This document shows positions 32,973 to 44,380 of a stretch of 64,000 bases of DNA, piece after piece. The notes under the pieces were generated by a model. That model ran no database searches, had not been told where the DNA came from, and worked only from the letters and a program-made list of their open reading frames with translations. This DNA is from Symsagittifera roscoffensis (lineage: Eukaryota; Xenacoelomorpha; Acoela; Convolutidae): NCBI RefSeq assembly GCF_963678635.1, contig NC_087069.1, positions 53,294,251 through 53,358,250 of the forward strand, read 5' to 3'. The translations under genes were made by a program, and so were the position numbers. Each line of letters begins with the position of its first letter. Within the stretch, counting starts at the first letter, position 1.

Positions 32973-35681
32973 TTGGCAAAGGTTTGGTGCGTTAAGATGG
33001 AAGAAGATACGCATCAGCCCAATGAGCTGAATAGTCAGATGAGGGTCATGAAGACGTACTTGAAGGCGAGATGCAGACTATCGGATCTTCTAAGAGCGCA
33101 GAGAAATGACCGCATGACAAGCAACCTGAAAAAGTGGATCGAAAATGGTTCTCTGGACAAAGGGGTCCTAGAGGAAGACTGCATTCTGAGACAGTATTTT
33201 ATGGAGAAAGAGGGAAGGTTATACTTTAACAAGGACGGGATCGTGGCTTGCAAGAGAAGAGATGAAGACAGAGTCCTATACAAGTATAACGCGATAGTGT
33301 TGTCGCAACTCTATCAGACAGAACTCTTATTCAGGTCGCATAATCAGATGGGACATCAGGGAATCGACAAAGTATATCAGAGGATCCTGAAGCGCTTTGA
33401 GTGGCCTGGAATGAAAAAGGCATGCAAGAAGTGGGTAACAGCATGTCTGTCATATCAACAGGTCACGGATCCAAGGAAATTGCGATTTCCTTTACAATCG
33501 ATCGAGTCGTCTGAATTCAACGAAGTGGTGCAGATAGATCACCAAAAGATATGCATGACAGACAGTGGTTATAATCAACTCTTGGTCATGATAGATCACT
33601 TCACGAAGTATTCAGAGGCCGTGCCCTGCATAACTGCCTCAGCGGAAGAGACGTGCGACCACCTGATCAATACGTGGATAGCGAGACACGGTTGTCCGAT
33701 GACGTTTCAATCGGATAACTGAACAGCTTTCGTAGGAGAACTCACGAAAGAGCTAATGAGACATTCACAGGTTGCTCAAGCTCAATCCACGACATACCAT
33801 CCCCAGACAAATGGCTTAGTGGAAAGGCAGAATCGAACATTAGTGTCGATGCTGAGGTTATATTGTTCCAGGTACATGACCGATTGGGACAGATATCTTC
33901 CACAGGTGATGGGAGCTTACAATAGCACACAACATTCCACCACCGGAGTTAGTCCACATATGATGCGGACCGGAAACGAGAAGTCTTTGCCCTTGACTTT
34001 CTTCTACCCAGAGTATGAGGGTAAGAAGACGTCACCACAGGTCTTTGTAAGGGATGTAATAAGGCGTCAGCAGGAGTTAAACGACTTATGTAGACGAAAT
34101 ACTCAGCAGGCACAGGCAAGGCAGAAGAAAAGATTTGACAAGAAAGCAGCTGGTGCAAAAGCTTATTCGGTAGGGGACTACGTATGGGTAATTCAGAACG
34201 TAATACCACCGAAAGGAACGGAAAAGCTCCTAAGAAAAGGGAGGCGACCCTTCATGATTACGGAGGTGTACCAGGAGGAACGCTTTTTTAGACTGAATAC
34301 TGGCCGAGCCGCTCATTACGAAAACATTAAGCCACACAATCCATCGACAGATGACTGGTGTATACCTGCAGACATGGAAGAAGGGTTTTATCTAGTGATG
34401 GACCCTGCTTGTGAGGTCAACGAGAAGGGCACCAGGGAGAAGAACGATGGAAACGAAGTCGTAGAGGAAGGAACAAGTACACAACTGGACTTGGATCCAA
34501 ATGAGACACTCGAAGCAGTCGATGAAACCTTACCCTACGCAGAAGAGGACTGGCAAGATTCTGAACAAAGGGAGGTTCCCAAGAACTTGGAACCGGATCT
34601 TCCGTTCACGATACAGACTCGACAGAAAGACAGGACAAGATCCAAAAAGAAATATAACCCTTATTGCGACGACTTTGTAGTGGACAGGATAGACCTAAAG
34701 AAGATAGGGGAAGAAGTAGTGGGTCTAGAAGAAATAACTGTGTCACAGGACATTGACATAGTCGATGATCACGACGATGAGTGGGTCGATGACCGGTCGA
34801 AACCCGAGGTAGAATTCGACGACGAGCAACAGAAATCATACGAACAAGAGTTGACGAATCTGCGTGTCTTGGAGTGGCTGAACGAATTGACGTCGGACCC
34901 AAAGGAGACCAGTGCCAAGATTCAAGATGTAGATCGCGAAAGCATGAAATACATGACGACCGAAAGAGATGATCCTTCATGGGCTGCCCAGGAAGGGCAA
35001 CTACTCATTCCGGCTTCCAACCTCGACTTGATAGCCGGTATGCGATCGACGGGGACGTCGATGGATATTTTTTGTCCGGGAGTGGGGGTAGGACTTATCC
35101 ACACTGATAGTTTATTAATAAAAAAATTAAGAATAGCAAGAGAGACAGGGGATTTAGAAGCAGAAACAGGCGCAGAACCAAAGAAACCTGACATAGGTAG
35201 GGTAGTTGAGTCATATTTTAACTCACCAAACGAATATTCTAGTAGCATAATACTAATAGACAACGATTTCATACTCACAAATAGAACATGTTCGATAGCA
35301 ATCACACCAGACATGAGTTTTAAGACAGCGTTAGCAGCGGATTTTAAGAGAGAATTTTAAAAAATAGAATTCCTTTGGAAGCAAAGACCAGGAATAGGGG
35401 GCGTAGCAGCCTTGCCTCCGGCGGCGTTACAGATACCGGGAAAATACCTATGCTTCTTAGTGACACGGGCGACGGAGAAGCCGCACGTGGACCCGGAAAA
35501 CCTAGTCTTGTCCTTGAAGAGATTGAGAGATTTCCTCGTGCAAAGGGAAGTGAAGGAGCTTTCGCTTCCAGTGAATGATCCGAACAGAGGGCGACTGCAT
35601 CCTCGGGAACTGTACGCGCTCATAAACGTAATCTTCTCTGATACTAATATACAAGTATACTTACATAAGAAATATTACTAA
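32973..35681 (+). pseudogene. Element B: integrase with long acidic tail and macro-like domain
   Basis: Frame 32973-33722 holds the zinc domain (HNQMGHQGIDKVYQ, then C...CLSYQQ, where the last Cys is Tyr) and the first catalytic Asp in VQIDHQK. It reaches the second in TFQSDN, followed at once by TGA at 33720-33722, where GGA is expected. The frame 33756-35360 resumes with HPQTNGLVERQNRTL (catalytic Glu) and the GPY/F-like end (VWVIQNVIPPKGTEKLL). After that comes an acidic tail of about 250 residues, then a macro-like module that crosses one in-frame TAA at 35358-35360 and ends at 35681. Integrase would insert the cDNA. The tail and module are additions to the normal gypsy layout. Confidence 0.8.
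35190..35681 (+). other. Macro-domain-like module at the end of Pol (element B)
   Basis: The frame reads DNDFILTNRTCSIAITPDMS, then FKTALAADFKREF, the in-frame TAA, KIEFLWKQRPGIGGVAA, then YLCFLVTRATEKPHVDPENL, a helix, VKELSLPVNDPNRGRL, a helix, and FSDTNIQVYLHKKYY. The order (D-rich strand, S-H/I-A-I-T..D loop, short amphipathic helix with A..FK..F, strand with LVT, helix, strand LP, helix, final strand) matches macro domains of the TARG1/OARD1 type. The glycine loop before the final helix (GCGLD in TARG1) is DPNRGRL here, so hydrolase activity is doubtful. The fold assignment is from pattern recognition only. Confidence 0.55.
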
Positions 35682-36061
35682 AGTATAGACTGAGTTGAGG
35701 TAACATGCAAGAGGGTGTCAGACTAAAGTATGTGTAGTATGTGATATGTGTGTTATGTTATGTTATGTGTTATGTTTTTAAGATCCTGGGTAAGAAGGAG
35801 TTAGTGACCACGAACAACTGAAAAACGATCTTAGGAATAGATCCAAAGTTTGGACTGTCCAATCTTAGGTCGAGTTCCAAAAATTTAGAGACCGACTGAT
35901 TTTAATAAATATTAGCATCAAAATCTTTTTATCTGAGTGTTTTAAAAAATTTTGACAAGAAGTGATAATCGTGACCTCTTTTCTAGATCCTGATTCACTC
36001 ACTTTTAATTACTCACTTGAGTCAAGTCATTAAATCAAATCGAATCGAACCTGAAAAGAGA

Positions 36062-37144
36062 ATGGATAATTTCAACTTGGATGAATTGATGGACCTGGCA
36101 GAGGCATATGTAGGACCGATGGTAGATGCGATCTATCGCCGGCTAATGAATCGAGACTTCGCTCTGGAGGACCCAGAGGTAGTCATGTTGCTGACCGCCC
36201 TGATAAACATCTTGGGGCATGACAACCGTGGGGACCGCCCCACGGAAGTCCTATTGATGGCAGCATACGGAGAGAGGGGAGCACTAGACCGCCCAAACAT
36301 GAGAGTGATGAGATGGAGAAACGGGGCTCTCTCAGGGATTGACTTGGCGAACCAGCCTGGATTGGGAAGTTCTAGGACTTATCAACCAGGTGAGATGCCT
36401 TTGCCCTCCAAGCCCAGGCCTGGGCTGGGGAGAATGCATCAAGAGATGAACAGCGAGGCTGCCTCGTCTAGTTCACCACTGAGAATAGCTGTGCCACCAA
36501 AGAGGGCGAAAGTAGAACAAGGGGTTCGATAGAACCAAACCATGCAAGATCTAGAAGGGATGAAGGATGAGCTGGAAAGGACCAGGAAGGAGCTGGATGA
36601 AGTGACTAAGACCATGCTCGTTATAGAGGAAGACAGAGACATGTGGAAGAGATTGGTTGAAGACTGCAACAAAATGCATGGTGAAGAAATTGAACGCTTG
36701 AGGCGGGATTACAAGGAGCGATCGGATTGGGTGGCATTGACAACAGCCGTGGAAAAAGTGATACCTGCAGGGAGTATTCCTCGTGGGCAGTCCCCGATGG
36801 AGCTCTTGACGCCTCGAGAAATGAGTCAAACGACAGAAACGCGAATCTCAACTGCAACTGGTCGAGTGACAATCCCGGACCCGAGTGATACCTTAGGTGA
36901 CCCAGTCGTGGAGCAAACGGTGAGGAAGCCGATGGAGACAGTTGGACGACTAATCGCCAATAGGAATGCGCCATGTTCCGGGGTGACTGCACCCTATGGA
37001 ATGATCGACGATACGGGCAGAGTACAGCTCTCCCAAGACGTAATGACCAAAAGGGGAGTTAGCGATGCAACGCTACCAATGGGGAGCTCAAAATCCCAGA
37101 CAGAAAGATACGAAAGATGCCGGCGAAGAAAGTGTCATGGGTAA
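36062..37144 (+). pseudogene. Element B: third ORF region, helical and coiled-coil part
   Basis: The first ATG of the frame is at 36062 (MDNFNLDELMDLAEAYVG). The frame continues to a TAG at 36530-36532 and then, in the same register, from 36533 to 37144 with a coiled coil (LERTRKELDEVTKTML, then ERLRRDYKER) and a T/S/P-rich tail. With the single stop repaired it would be one protein of about 360 residues upstream of the SGNH part. It lies ~380 bases after the Pol end, so it is a separate cistron or spliced product. I do not recognise the N-terminal helical part. Confidence 0.5.
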
Positions 37145-37487
37145 GGGATGTACAAAAGAATAATCAGTTGAAGTATAACTTCACAGGAGTTCCGGAGGCG
37201 GATTCGAGAGCTTGCTTCAATCGAGCGACCTGGAACCCGGCAGTAAACCTGCAGCAACGACCACTGGGGACATCACATCTGATACTGGGAGACAGCTTGG
37301 TCAGAGTGCTCTCAAACTTGAGGACTTCATGGATCACCACGGTGATGGCATTTGGAGGTGCAACGATAGCCCAGTTATTTCGGATGATGGAGCTGATGAA
37401 CCCAGGGAGAATCCCTAACGTAATCATCCTAGTAGGGACGAACAACATATCGAGAAGCTCAGATAAAGAAGAGGCGCTATGGGAGTT
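37105..37487 (+). pseudogene. Element B: SGNH/GDSL hydrolase-like domain, truncated
   Basis: After a frame change near 37100 the frame gives a linker (KKVSWVRDVQKNNQLKYNF) and then LILGDSLVRVLSN (block I GDS with the Ser nucleophile), MAFGGATIAQL (block II Gly) and IILVGTNNISRSSD (block III G-x-N). The last part of the domain, including block V with Asp and His, is missing: the frame ends at a TGA after EEALWEL. SGNH domains are known in ORF1 of some LINEs. Here the domain follows Pol in an LTR element, as an own ORF. A role in binding or modifying membranes or lipids is a guess. Confidence 0.6.
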
Positions 37488-38937
37488 ATGATGGCGATTC
37501 GATGGCTGGAGGCTCATGTGAAGGAGAACAATGGACAGGAGGCACCAACGAAAGAACAATTGGAGAAATTGGATTTTCTAAAAAACTTAGATCTTTTTGA
37601 AGAATGTGCAAGATTGTGATTATTCCGATGGAAGTGAAAAAGATATGGGCAAAGAGACGACTGATGCCATAGTTTAGAGCCAACATGACTGCATGGTTGT
37701 ACAAATATGCCAAGAAGCATATGTCGAAGCACGGCAGAGTGTACAGTGTGTATCAGCTGGCTATTGGGGCACGAGCTTTCAAGCGAGCTTTCGTGACTCA
37801 TCGGAATGCAGTGACCACCGCTGTAAAGAGAATTTCCAGGACAAGTGAACGTAATGGAAGAGAGAAGGAAGAGATGTTGAAGGAAGATTTGGAGAGAAAC
37901 GTGACGTTGTGTCTCCACAACAGCTTCTGCAGAAACAGAGAATCTAATGTAGATCCTCTACCTTGGTGTGAGTAAAAGGTAGAGGAGCAGAAGTGTTGGA
38001 GGACTGCTTCCAATAGCGTCAGAATAGCTAATGATGTGTTGCAAGACACAGAAACTGAAAGTGCAGAGTCAAAGCCACAGGAGGAGGAGAGGAATCATTG
38101 ACGAATAGCCGAAAAAACAAGACGCAAAGAGAGACGAAATTAGAAGAACTTAGAAGTTTTAGAACTTCTAAACGACGAAAAAAGAGGAAACAAAGAAGTC
38201 ATGAAAACAAGAAGTTAAAACTCAGAATTGTTTTTTGTGTGTGACAAAACTCAAGTGAGAAACTAAGCAACCAAGTTGTAATTGAAAACTGAAACATTTA
38301 GTTGAGTTTTGAGCTTTAAAGAATTTGTGGCATTTATAATTTTGTATTTTGATTTTTTTAGTGGCTTTAGAGACACTTACTAACTTACTATATATTTAGA
38401 AAGGCTTCAGCAAAGAGTATATTTAAATATTCTAGCCTGCATGATTGTTTTTAATCAACTAGGAAAACTGATCACTTTGTGGTGATATGAAGGGTTCGGG
38501 TAGTCTCTCGAACACGAAAATTGTTTCATTGTTCTTTCTAACCACGGAGTTCCTCAGTTTTAATATTCAGGACATTACAACCAAGATTTCCGATGGGAAA
38601 AAGCGTTGTAGGATAATTTTAGCTTGTTGGTTGGCAGGACTGTTCTGCAAACCAACATCTTTTAAAATCTAGAAGAAAAAGTTTTAAATTAGGGTGTTGA
38701 CGTTGGAAGTCAGAAAAAATGTTTTATCTTAAGTCATATCCTCGAAGTGCAGATTAGTGAAAGAACTTGGAAGGCTATAGTAGTGTATTATGATGCCATT
38801 TATATGCCGCAGTGAGTCGATATAACGTGGATAAGAGTAATTTCGTGCATTTTGTAAATTCTGTTTGATGACACTGTACCATTTTTACGAACATTAGGAG
38901 ATTCAACGGGGACATTGACCGGGTCGTCCGGAGAGTA
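37488..38937 (+). other. Element B: 3' region with short unexplained frames
   Basis: Just after the SGNH part come a 43-residue frame (37488-37619, MMAIRWLEAHVKENNGQEAP) and a 96-residue frame (37685-37975, KKHMSKHGRVYSVYQLAIG). Neither is recognised, and both could be remnants of the deleted end of ORF3 or captured sequence. From 38100 to 38937 there is no coding sequence. The bases right before the 3' LTR (GGGGACATTGACCGGG... from 38909) are also found before the LTR copy at 41213-42124, which marks them as family 3' sequence. Confidence 0.4.
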
Positions 38938-39825
38938 TGTTACATTCGATCAGAACGAACGAAAATGCAGATTCGGCAATTTCGAATTGTTAGCAGCTAA
39001 CCTCCCGAATTGACAGTTTTGAGAGATTAGTGACGTTATTGGGACGATTAGTCAAACGGTGAAGGTCAAGATACTCTGGTATTTTGAAATTTTAAAAATT
39101 CGAACTGAGAAGTCGCACTTCCGAGAAACGATTGTGATAACTTCCGAGAAACGATAATGATAGTTGCGATAGTGATAACTACGAGAATTGAGATAGAAAA
39201 ACAACAACGAATAGCAGAGATAGCAGAGACTGTTCCGAGTTGCAACGATTGTGTCGCTACAATCGTTGCAAGGCCGTTCACAACAACGCTGAAGGGTAGA
39301 AAAGCAGCCCTCCGGAAGGAAGATGAGGTTGTTATTTCCCCGGAATCAGGAATCCGGAGGGTTTCGGGATTTGAACTGAAACTGTTTTATATAAACATTT
39401 AGCTTCCCGGTTATGTCTTGAATTGAATTTATTTAACATCTGAATTCATTTTACGACGATGAGAAGCTAGGAGATGGGGGAAAGAGTTGATCCATCTTCG
39501 ATGGAGATGATGATTTTTATCTACCGAACAAAAACAATAGTAATATAATAAGTAGTAGTAGCCCTTTTTTAGGAGTGACCTCGTGGTCTGGGGATACTGA
39601 GACCCAGCCATGAGCTCACTAATTCTGCTTGTAAGTAAGTTGAATGTTCTGGTCGAAGCCGGAGAACAGTAACTTTTTTGTCGACCCGATGTTGGAAAGA
39701 CTACCGAAAGAACTGGCTTTGTTAGAGACGGTGAAAAGCATATAGAGCTCTGTTTAGACGTTGGCCAGTCGTCTTAGAACCTAGCTTTATTTTCCGTCGA
39801 TATGTATTTCCGGGCGAATGTTACA
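38938..39825 (+). repeat. Element B 3' LTR
   Basis: This 888-base block is the partner of 22324-23236, with ends TGTTACATTCG and CGAATGTTACA. Confidence 0.8.
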
Positions 39826-40235
39826 ACTGTCATTTTATGTTTTTTATTGTTTTTGGTCTTTTTTGGATGTTTTACTGTTTTTTGTACTTTTTTCTTCTCA
39901 GATAAATTTGTTTTTGGCTTTTTCTTGGTTATACACTTTTTTGTTTGTTTTTACGCTTTCTCTTTAACTGTTTTTGGTACCGGGACCTTGGGATCAGCGG
40001 GCTCATGATTTCCCACCTGACCCTCCGGCCCCTGGAATTTTCGGTCTTAACTCAGTTAAAAAGCTAAAAAGTACTAGGCGGAGGGTCGGCACTTTCCCCC
40101 TAGTTTAACAAAGGTCATTAAGGCCTCTAACTCGGGCATTCGCCCGGAGCGGAGGGTTTGTCATTGAAACGCTTGCTGATCATGATGGTCTTCTGCCTTT
40201 GACAGGCCCACCCAGGAGCACCAAAAAAACGTCTA
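39826..40235 (-). mobile_element. Element A: leader, outer part, cut off by element B
   Basis: On the minus strand this follows directly on the A LTR and includes the primer-binding-site candidate TGGTGCTCCTGG (40212-40223). It matches the B leader after its own LTR (for example GGAATTTTCGGTCTTAACT near 40035 against the reverse complement of 23430). The match to the B leader then continues at 22323 downward, across B, so the leader was one piece before B inserted. Confidence 0.75.
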
Positions 40236-41208
40236 TGTAACATTCGCCCAAATACTACAGTGACGGAGCGTAGAAAAAGTACCTATAGACGACTGGCCGA
40301 CGTCAGTTACCTAAATTCTATTCGTTTTTTACCGCCTCGACCTAGCCAGTTGATTTTCTGGTCTGTCTAGGGCTAAGTAAAAACTTACCAACACGGCTGG
40401 AACATCCTATTTTATAATGTTTTTGGTGACACTTCTATATTTAATCCATTGGAGATGGATTGACCCTTTCCTCTTTCTAGTCAAGTCAAAACAAGTCAAG
40501 TCAAGTTTTTTATGACCATTAGGCAGTGCCTCTTGTGGTCATTTCAATCTCCGTTCGAATTCGTACATGTCAATTCCAATCGCTTTCCAATGTTTGTCCA
40601 GTTTCCACTTGAGTTCGTCGATGGTCTTGCTTTGCACTATTTCCTGCGGCAAATTGTTCCAGTCGAGAGGTGCTCATATTCTAAAATAAGAAATAATACC
40701 GGTGTTAATTCAAGGTTTACGGCATCAGACTAGCTAAAAAATAAGTTCTTTACAGTCCTTCACCGTATATTGTCTCTGGGGGGGGGGGGGCGAGCCTCCG
40801 ATTCCGTGCTTCTTCTGTAATAACGTCGTTATTACTCCCAGTTCGTGGAACGGGAGGGTACTGCTACTTCCTAATTCCCCACTGAAGCCTCTTTTCTGGC
40901 CAATTACTTTCGTTAAGTGTCCTATCGTGCGTGATCGTCACGATAAGAGGCTTCGTGTTTTCTTTTATCTTTCCGACCGTCTGTCTCCTGTTGATTCGGT
41001 TGCTGTTGTTTTTTCTTTCACTTTTTAGCCAATAATGGTCATTTCCCGCATTTCTCAGAAATGTTCCTTCGCCAATCCAAATTTTGAAAATTAAAAATTC
41101 CAGAATTTTCTAGCCTCATTTTCAACAGTTTTCAATCACTAAGGCCTCTAATGCTATTTTCGTGTTGTGCCGGAAGGTTCCGCTGTGCCAATCCGGCGGA
41201 ATGGCACA
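40236..41208 (-). repeat. Element A 5' LTR
   Basis: 973 bases, related to but clearly diverged from the B LTRs. Shared parts include TGTAACATTCGCCC at the plus-strand left end and ACTGGCC and CTAGCCAGTT blocks. The opposite end is degraded (GGAATGGCACA). A 14-base G run is near 40780. It is the 5' LTR of A because A leader follows it on the minus strand. Confidence 0.65.
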
Positions 41209-41212
41209 ATTA

Positions 41213-42124
41213 TGTAACATTCGCCCGGAAGATACATATCGACGAAAATAAAGCTAGGTTCTAAGACAACTGGCCAACATCTAAACAGAGCTCTACATGC
41301 TTTTCACCGCCTCTAACTAGCCAGTTCTTTTGGTGGTATTTTCAACATCGGGTCGACAAAAACGTTACTGTTCTCCGGCTTCGACCAGAACGCTCAAATT
41401 AACTTAATTACATGCAGAAATAGTTTGCTCATGGCTGGGTCTCAGTATCCTCCGACCACGAGGTCACTCCTAAAATCAGGGCTACTACTACTTATTATAT
41501 TACTTTTGTTTTTGTTAAGTAGATAAAAATCATCATCTCCATCGAAGATGGATCAACCCTTCCCCCCAACTCCTAGCTTCTCATCCTTGTAAAATGAATT
41601 CAGATGTTAATTAAATTCAATTCAGGACATAATAGGGAAGCTAAAAGATTTTGTAAAACAATTTCAGTCCAAATCCCGAGACCCCTGCGGATTCTTGAAT
41701 CCGGGGAAATAAGACTCTTATTTTCCTTCCGGAAGGCTGGTTTTCCACCCTTCACCGTTGTTCGCAACGGCCTTGCAACTATTGTAGCGGCACAATAGTA
41801 GCAACTCGGAACGGTCTCTGCTACTTCTGCTTTTTCTGATTCCGATTTTCAGATTTTCCGTTGTTGTCGTCGTCGCAACTATCGTTGTTGTGTGTCAATT
41901 TCGGGTTTTCTCCAAAATGACCGTTTTTGACGTTTCTTAGAATTATTACGTCATCATTTCGAATTTTTAAAATTCAGGAATTTCCGAATCCTTCAGCCTT
42001 CACGATTTGTCTATTCGTCCGAATAACGCTCTTAATCCTTCAAAACCACCAATTCGGAAGGTTCGCTGCTAAAAACTCGAAACTGTTCAATCTGCGTTTT
42101 TGTCCAATCTGGTCGAATGTCACA
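41213..42124 (-). repeat. Further B-type LTR, 3' LTR of an element hidden by the gap
   Basis: This 912-base inverted copy of the B LTR starts 4 bases (ATTA) from the A LTR. On its far side, CCGGACAGCCCGGTCAATGT (42131-42150) is the same 3' internal sequence that precedes the B 3' LTR. It is therefore probably the 3' LTR of another B-type copy on the minus strand, whose body would lie in or beyond the gap. Confidence 0.7.
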
Positions 42125-42155
42125 AACTCCCCGGACAGCCCGGTCAATGTCCCCA

Positions 42156-42355
42156 NNNNNNNNNNNNNNNNNNNNNNNNNNNNNNNNNNNNNNNNNNNNN
42201 NNNNNNNNNNNNNNNNNNNNNNNNNNNNNNNNNNNNNNNNNNNNNNNNNNNNNNNNNNNNNNNNNNNNNNNNNNNNNNNNNNNNNNNNNNNNNNNNNNNN
42301 NNNNNNNNNNNNNNNNNNNNNNNNNNNNNNNNNNNNNNNNNNNNNNNNNNNNNNN
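42156..42355. other. Assembly gap (200 N)
   Basis: Exactly 200 undetermined bases. The frames that span it have no meaning. Confidence 1.
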
Positions 42356-42439
42356 GTTTAGCTAGGTCATTAGTTATTTTATTAGTAGTATACTCGAACT
42401 CTGAGATCCTTTTATGTTTTGAAATGTTGAAATAGGGTA

Positions 42440-43000
42440 GATGCTGTAACAAATTGAAGCTGTTTTACTCGACGTGCTGAGTTACTAACGCTATGGTTAC
42501 TGGAGGGTCTGAGTAACTGGAGGCTCTATGTCATTCCCTGCATGGCTCTGAATGGCTTTGCAAAGTTTTTGTTCGACAATTTTCATGTGTTATCTGCAAG
42601 TTTGGCAAGTTGACATTCATAAATGTTAATTGACTATTCCCTGTAGATACTCGTTTTGGTATTTTGAACCTGAGTTTGTAGAACGTACTGTCCATATTGG
42701 TCTTCCAAATCTTCTGCCTCTTGGATCTCATCGTCTAATGCTTCTGATCTGGAATCCAATCCTGATTATGGCTAATGGAGTTTGATAGCATGCTCTGTTT
42801 CTTGCGGATGTCATTTTCTAGTTCATCACGCCTTGCTACCCCTGTTTCATCAAATTGTCTGCATTTTGAAAGATCGCGTTCGCCTCATTGTTTTTTTCTA
42901 ATTACAACGCGTACATGAGATGCTCGAGAGCGTTTGAGTTGCTCTAATTTTTCTGCTACGTCAATGTGGCTGTCGTTGTTCCACTCGTGGTTTCACTGAT
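42440..43000 (-). pseudogene. Decayed coiled-coil coding fragment, possibly BEL/Pao-type gag
   Basis: Broken minus-strand frames give EKLEQLKRSRASHVRVV, then RDELENDIRKKQSMLSNS, then DEIQEAEDLEDQYGQYVLQ, and further on NVNLPNLQI. A helical coil followed by an xxLPxLxI strand is the start pattern of BEL/Pao Gag proteins. The assignment is tentative; the frames change several times. Confidence 0.3.
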
Positions 43001-44380
43001 GGCATTCGTCGATGTTTGACTATGTTGAAGTTTTCGTTCCCTTCGGGAGTCTAAATGACAAATCCGCGGTTAAATTTCAGTTAAAGTATTTGGTTGTTGT
43101 TGCCGATTGGTTCCAACCCGAGAAGTGTTTACTGTGAGACACTTCACGCAGCAAAAAGAAAAGTGTAGAACAAAAGTCAGCACGGGGACATAAACCAACC
43201 CTGAAAACCAAAAAGCTACTGAATATTGACGGATGCGTAGCGTCGCGCCAAACCAATGAAGTAAAACAATAAATTATTAGTTGTACTTTAGCAGATTTTC
43301 TGAAGTACTGAAGTAGTTACAGTTGCCCGAAGGGCATTACATTTTGCCCGGTAAGATAAGTCTCAACAGCGGGTGAAATGAAAAAACCTCACCCAGTTTT
43401 TTAAATTTTTCTGAATTTTTTTTTTTTGTTACCATAGCTAAAGGCGAAACACAACCAGGTGAAGTATGCGAAACAATTTTGCTCACATAGCAGCTAGAGG
43501 TTCTTTTCAACCCCTCTTCCACCTTTGATTTTGAGTTCTCCCTATTTTCAAAATAATTTTTGTGTTACCATAGCTGAATGTGAAATATAACCAGATGAAG
43601 TACGGAGAACAAAACTCTTAGCATAGAAATAACATTTCCATCCCCTCGTGCATCTGATTTTGAGTTTTAAAAAAAGTTGCGTCGTTTGAATTTAATGAAG
43701 TTTTGCCTGCTGAACACCTTTTTTTCTGGGAACATAGTTTTTGTATCTTGTATCGTAACCTCACGCATTCAGGGCTCTTTTCCATCCCCCTCCCCGCACT
43801 TCAAAAGTTCCACTCCTCGTAATTATCTCAGTTTTCTTATGTGTTTTTATGGCTCAATTGTTTAGTATTACGATGTAAACTTTTGAGAACAAATGTGTTT
43901 TAAATAATTAGATCGATCACCCTGCAAAAATTCATTTCAATTTAGGCTGTTTTATTACATCAATTCGTTACAATTTCGCTACATCAGTTTCGAGACTGAA
44001 AACCGAACATGGGAGGCAATTTTGATAAAAGGTTGCACTCAGCCTTAATAATACCTCAGACAACTAAGAAATTGGAGGGTTTGAAAGTTGAAATTGTGAC
44101 TGAAGTTTGGAACAGAAACATATCAAGCGGATGGGAAAAGAGGAGTATATTTTTTGTTCTAGTTTTGTTTCTGACTACTTTTTTCATGAAAGAACTGCCA
44201 AAAAAAATTTTGAACAGTGTTTTTCTATTTTTCATAAAACTATTTTTAGTCTGCTTAAGATGATTGACCTTTGCTGAAAAAAAATATTGCTTTTTCCCGG
44301 AAAAAGTTTTCAATTAAATGACATATTTAGTTCCATGAAGATTTTTTTGACTTCTTATTTATTTAATTTTCTCCATCGAA
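43001..44380. other. Gene-free stretch
   Basis: Short frames on both strands are low-complexity and lack splice-site support. A GGCTCTTTTCCATCCCCCTCC sequence near 43770 resembles one end of the ~220 bp inverted-repeat family found to the right. A local duplication, CCATAGCTRAA followed by CACAACCAGGTGAAG / TATAACCAGATGAAG, lies at about 43435 and 43570. Confidence 0.4.

Larger units (their letters stand above)
22324..39825 (+). mobile_element. Element B: ~17.5 kb Ty3/gypsy element with accessory domains, nested in A
   Basis: B is bounded by LTRs at 22324-23236 and 38938-39825, both with ends TGTKACATTCG and CGAATGTTACA. Between them lie a primer-binding site, a 2.9 kb leader, gag, protease, RT, RNase H, integrase, a macro-like domain, and a further ORF region with an SGNH fold start. 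All domains are in one orientation, but the frames are broken by about ten stops or shifts. The two LTRs differ by several percent by eye, so the insertion is old. The sequence on the two outer sides of B is continuous element A leader, which proves the nesting. An ACT triplet flanks both sides and may be what is left of a target-site duplication. Confidence 0.85.

Noticed and set aside
42100-42452. Frames spanning the N gap
   Set aside because: They exist only because N codons contain no stop.
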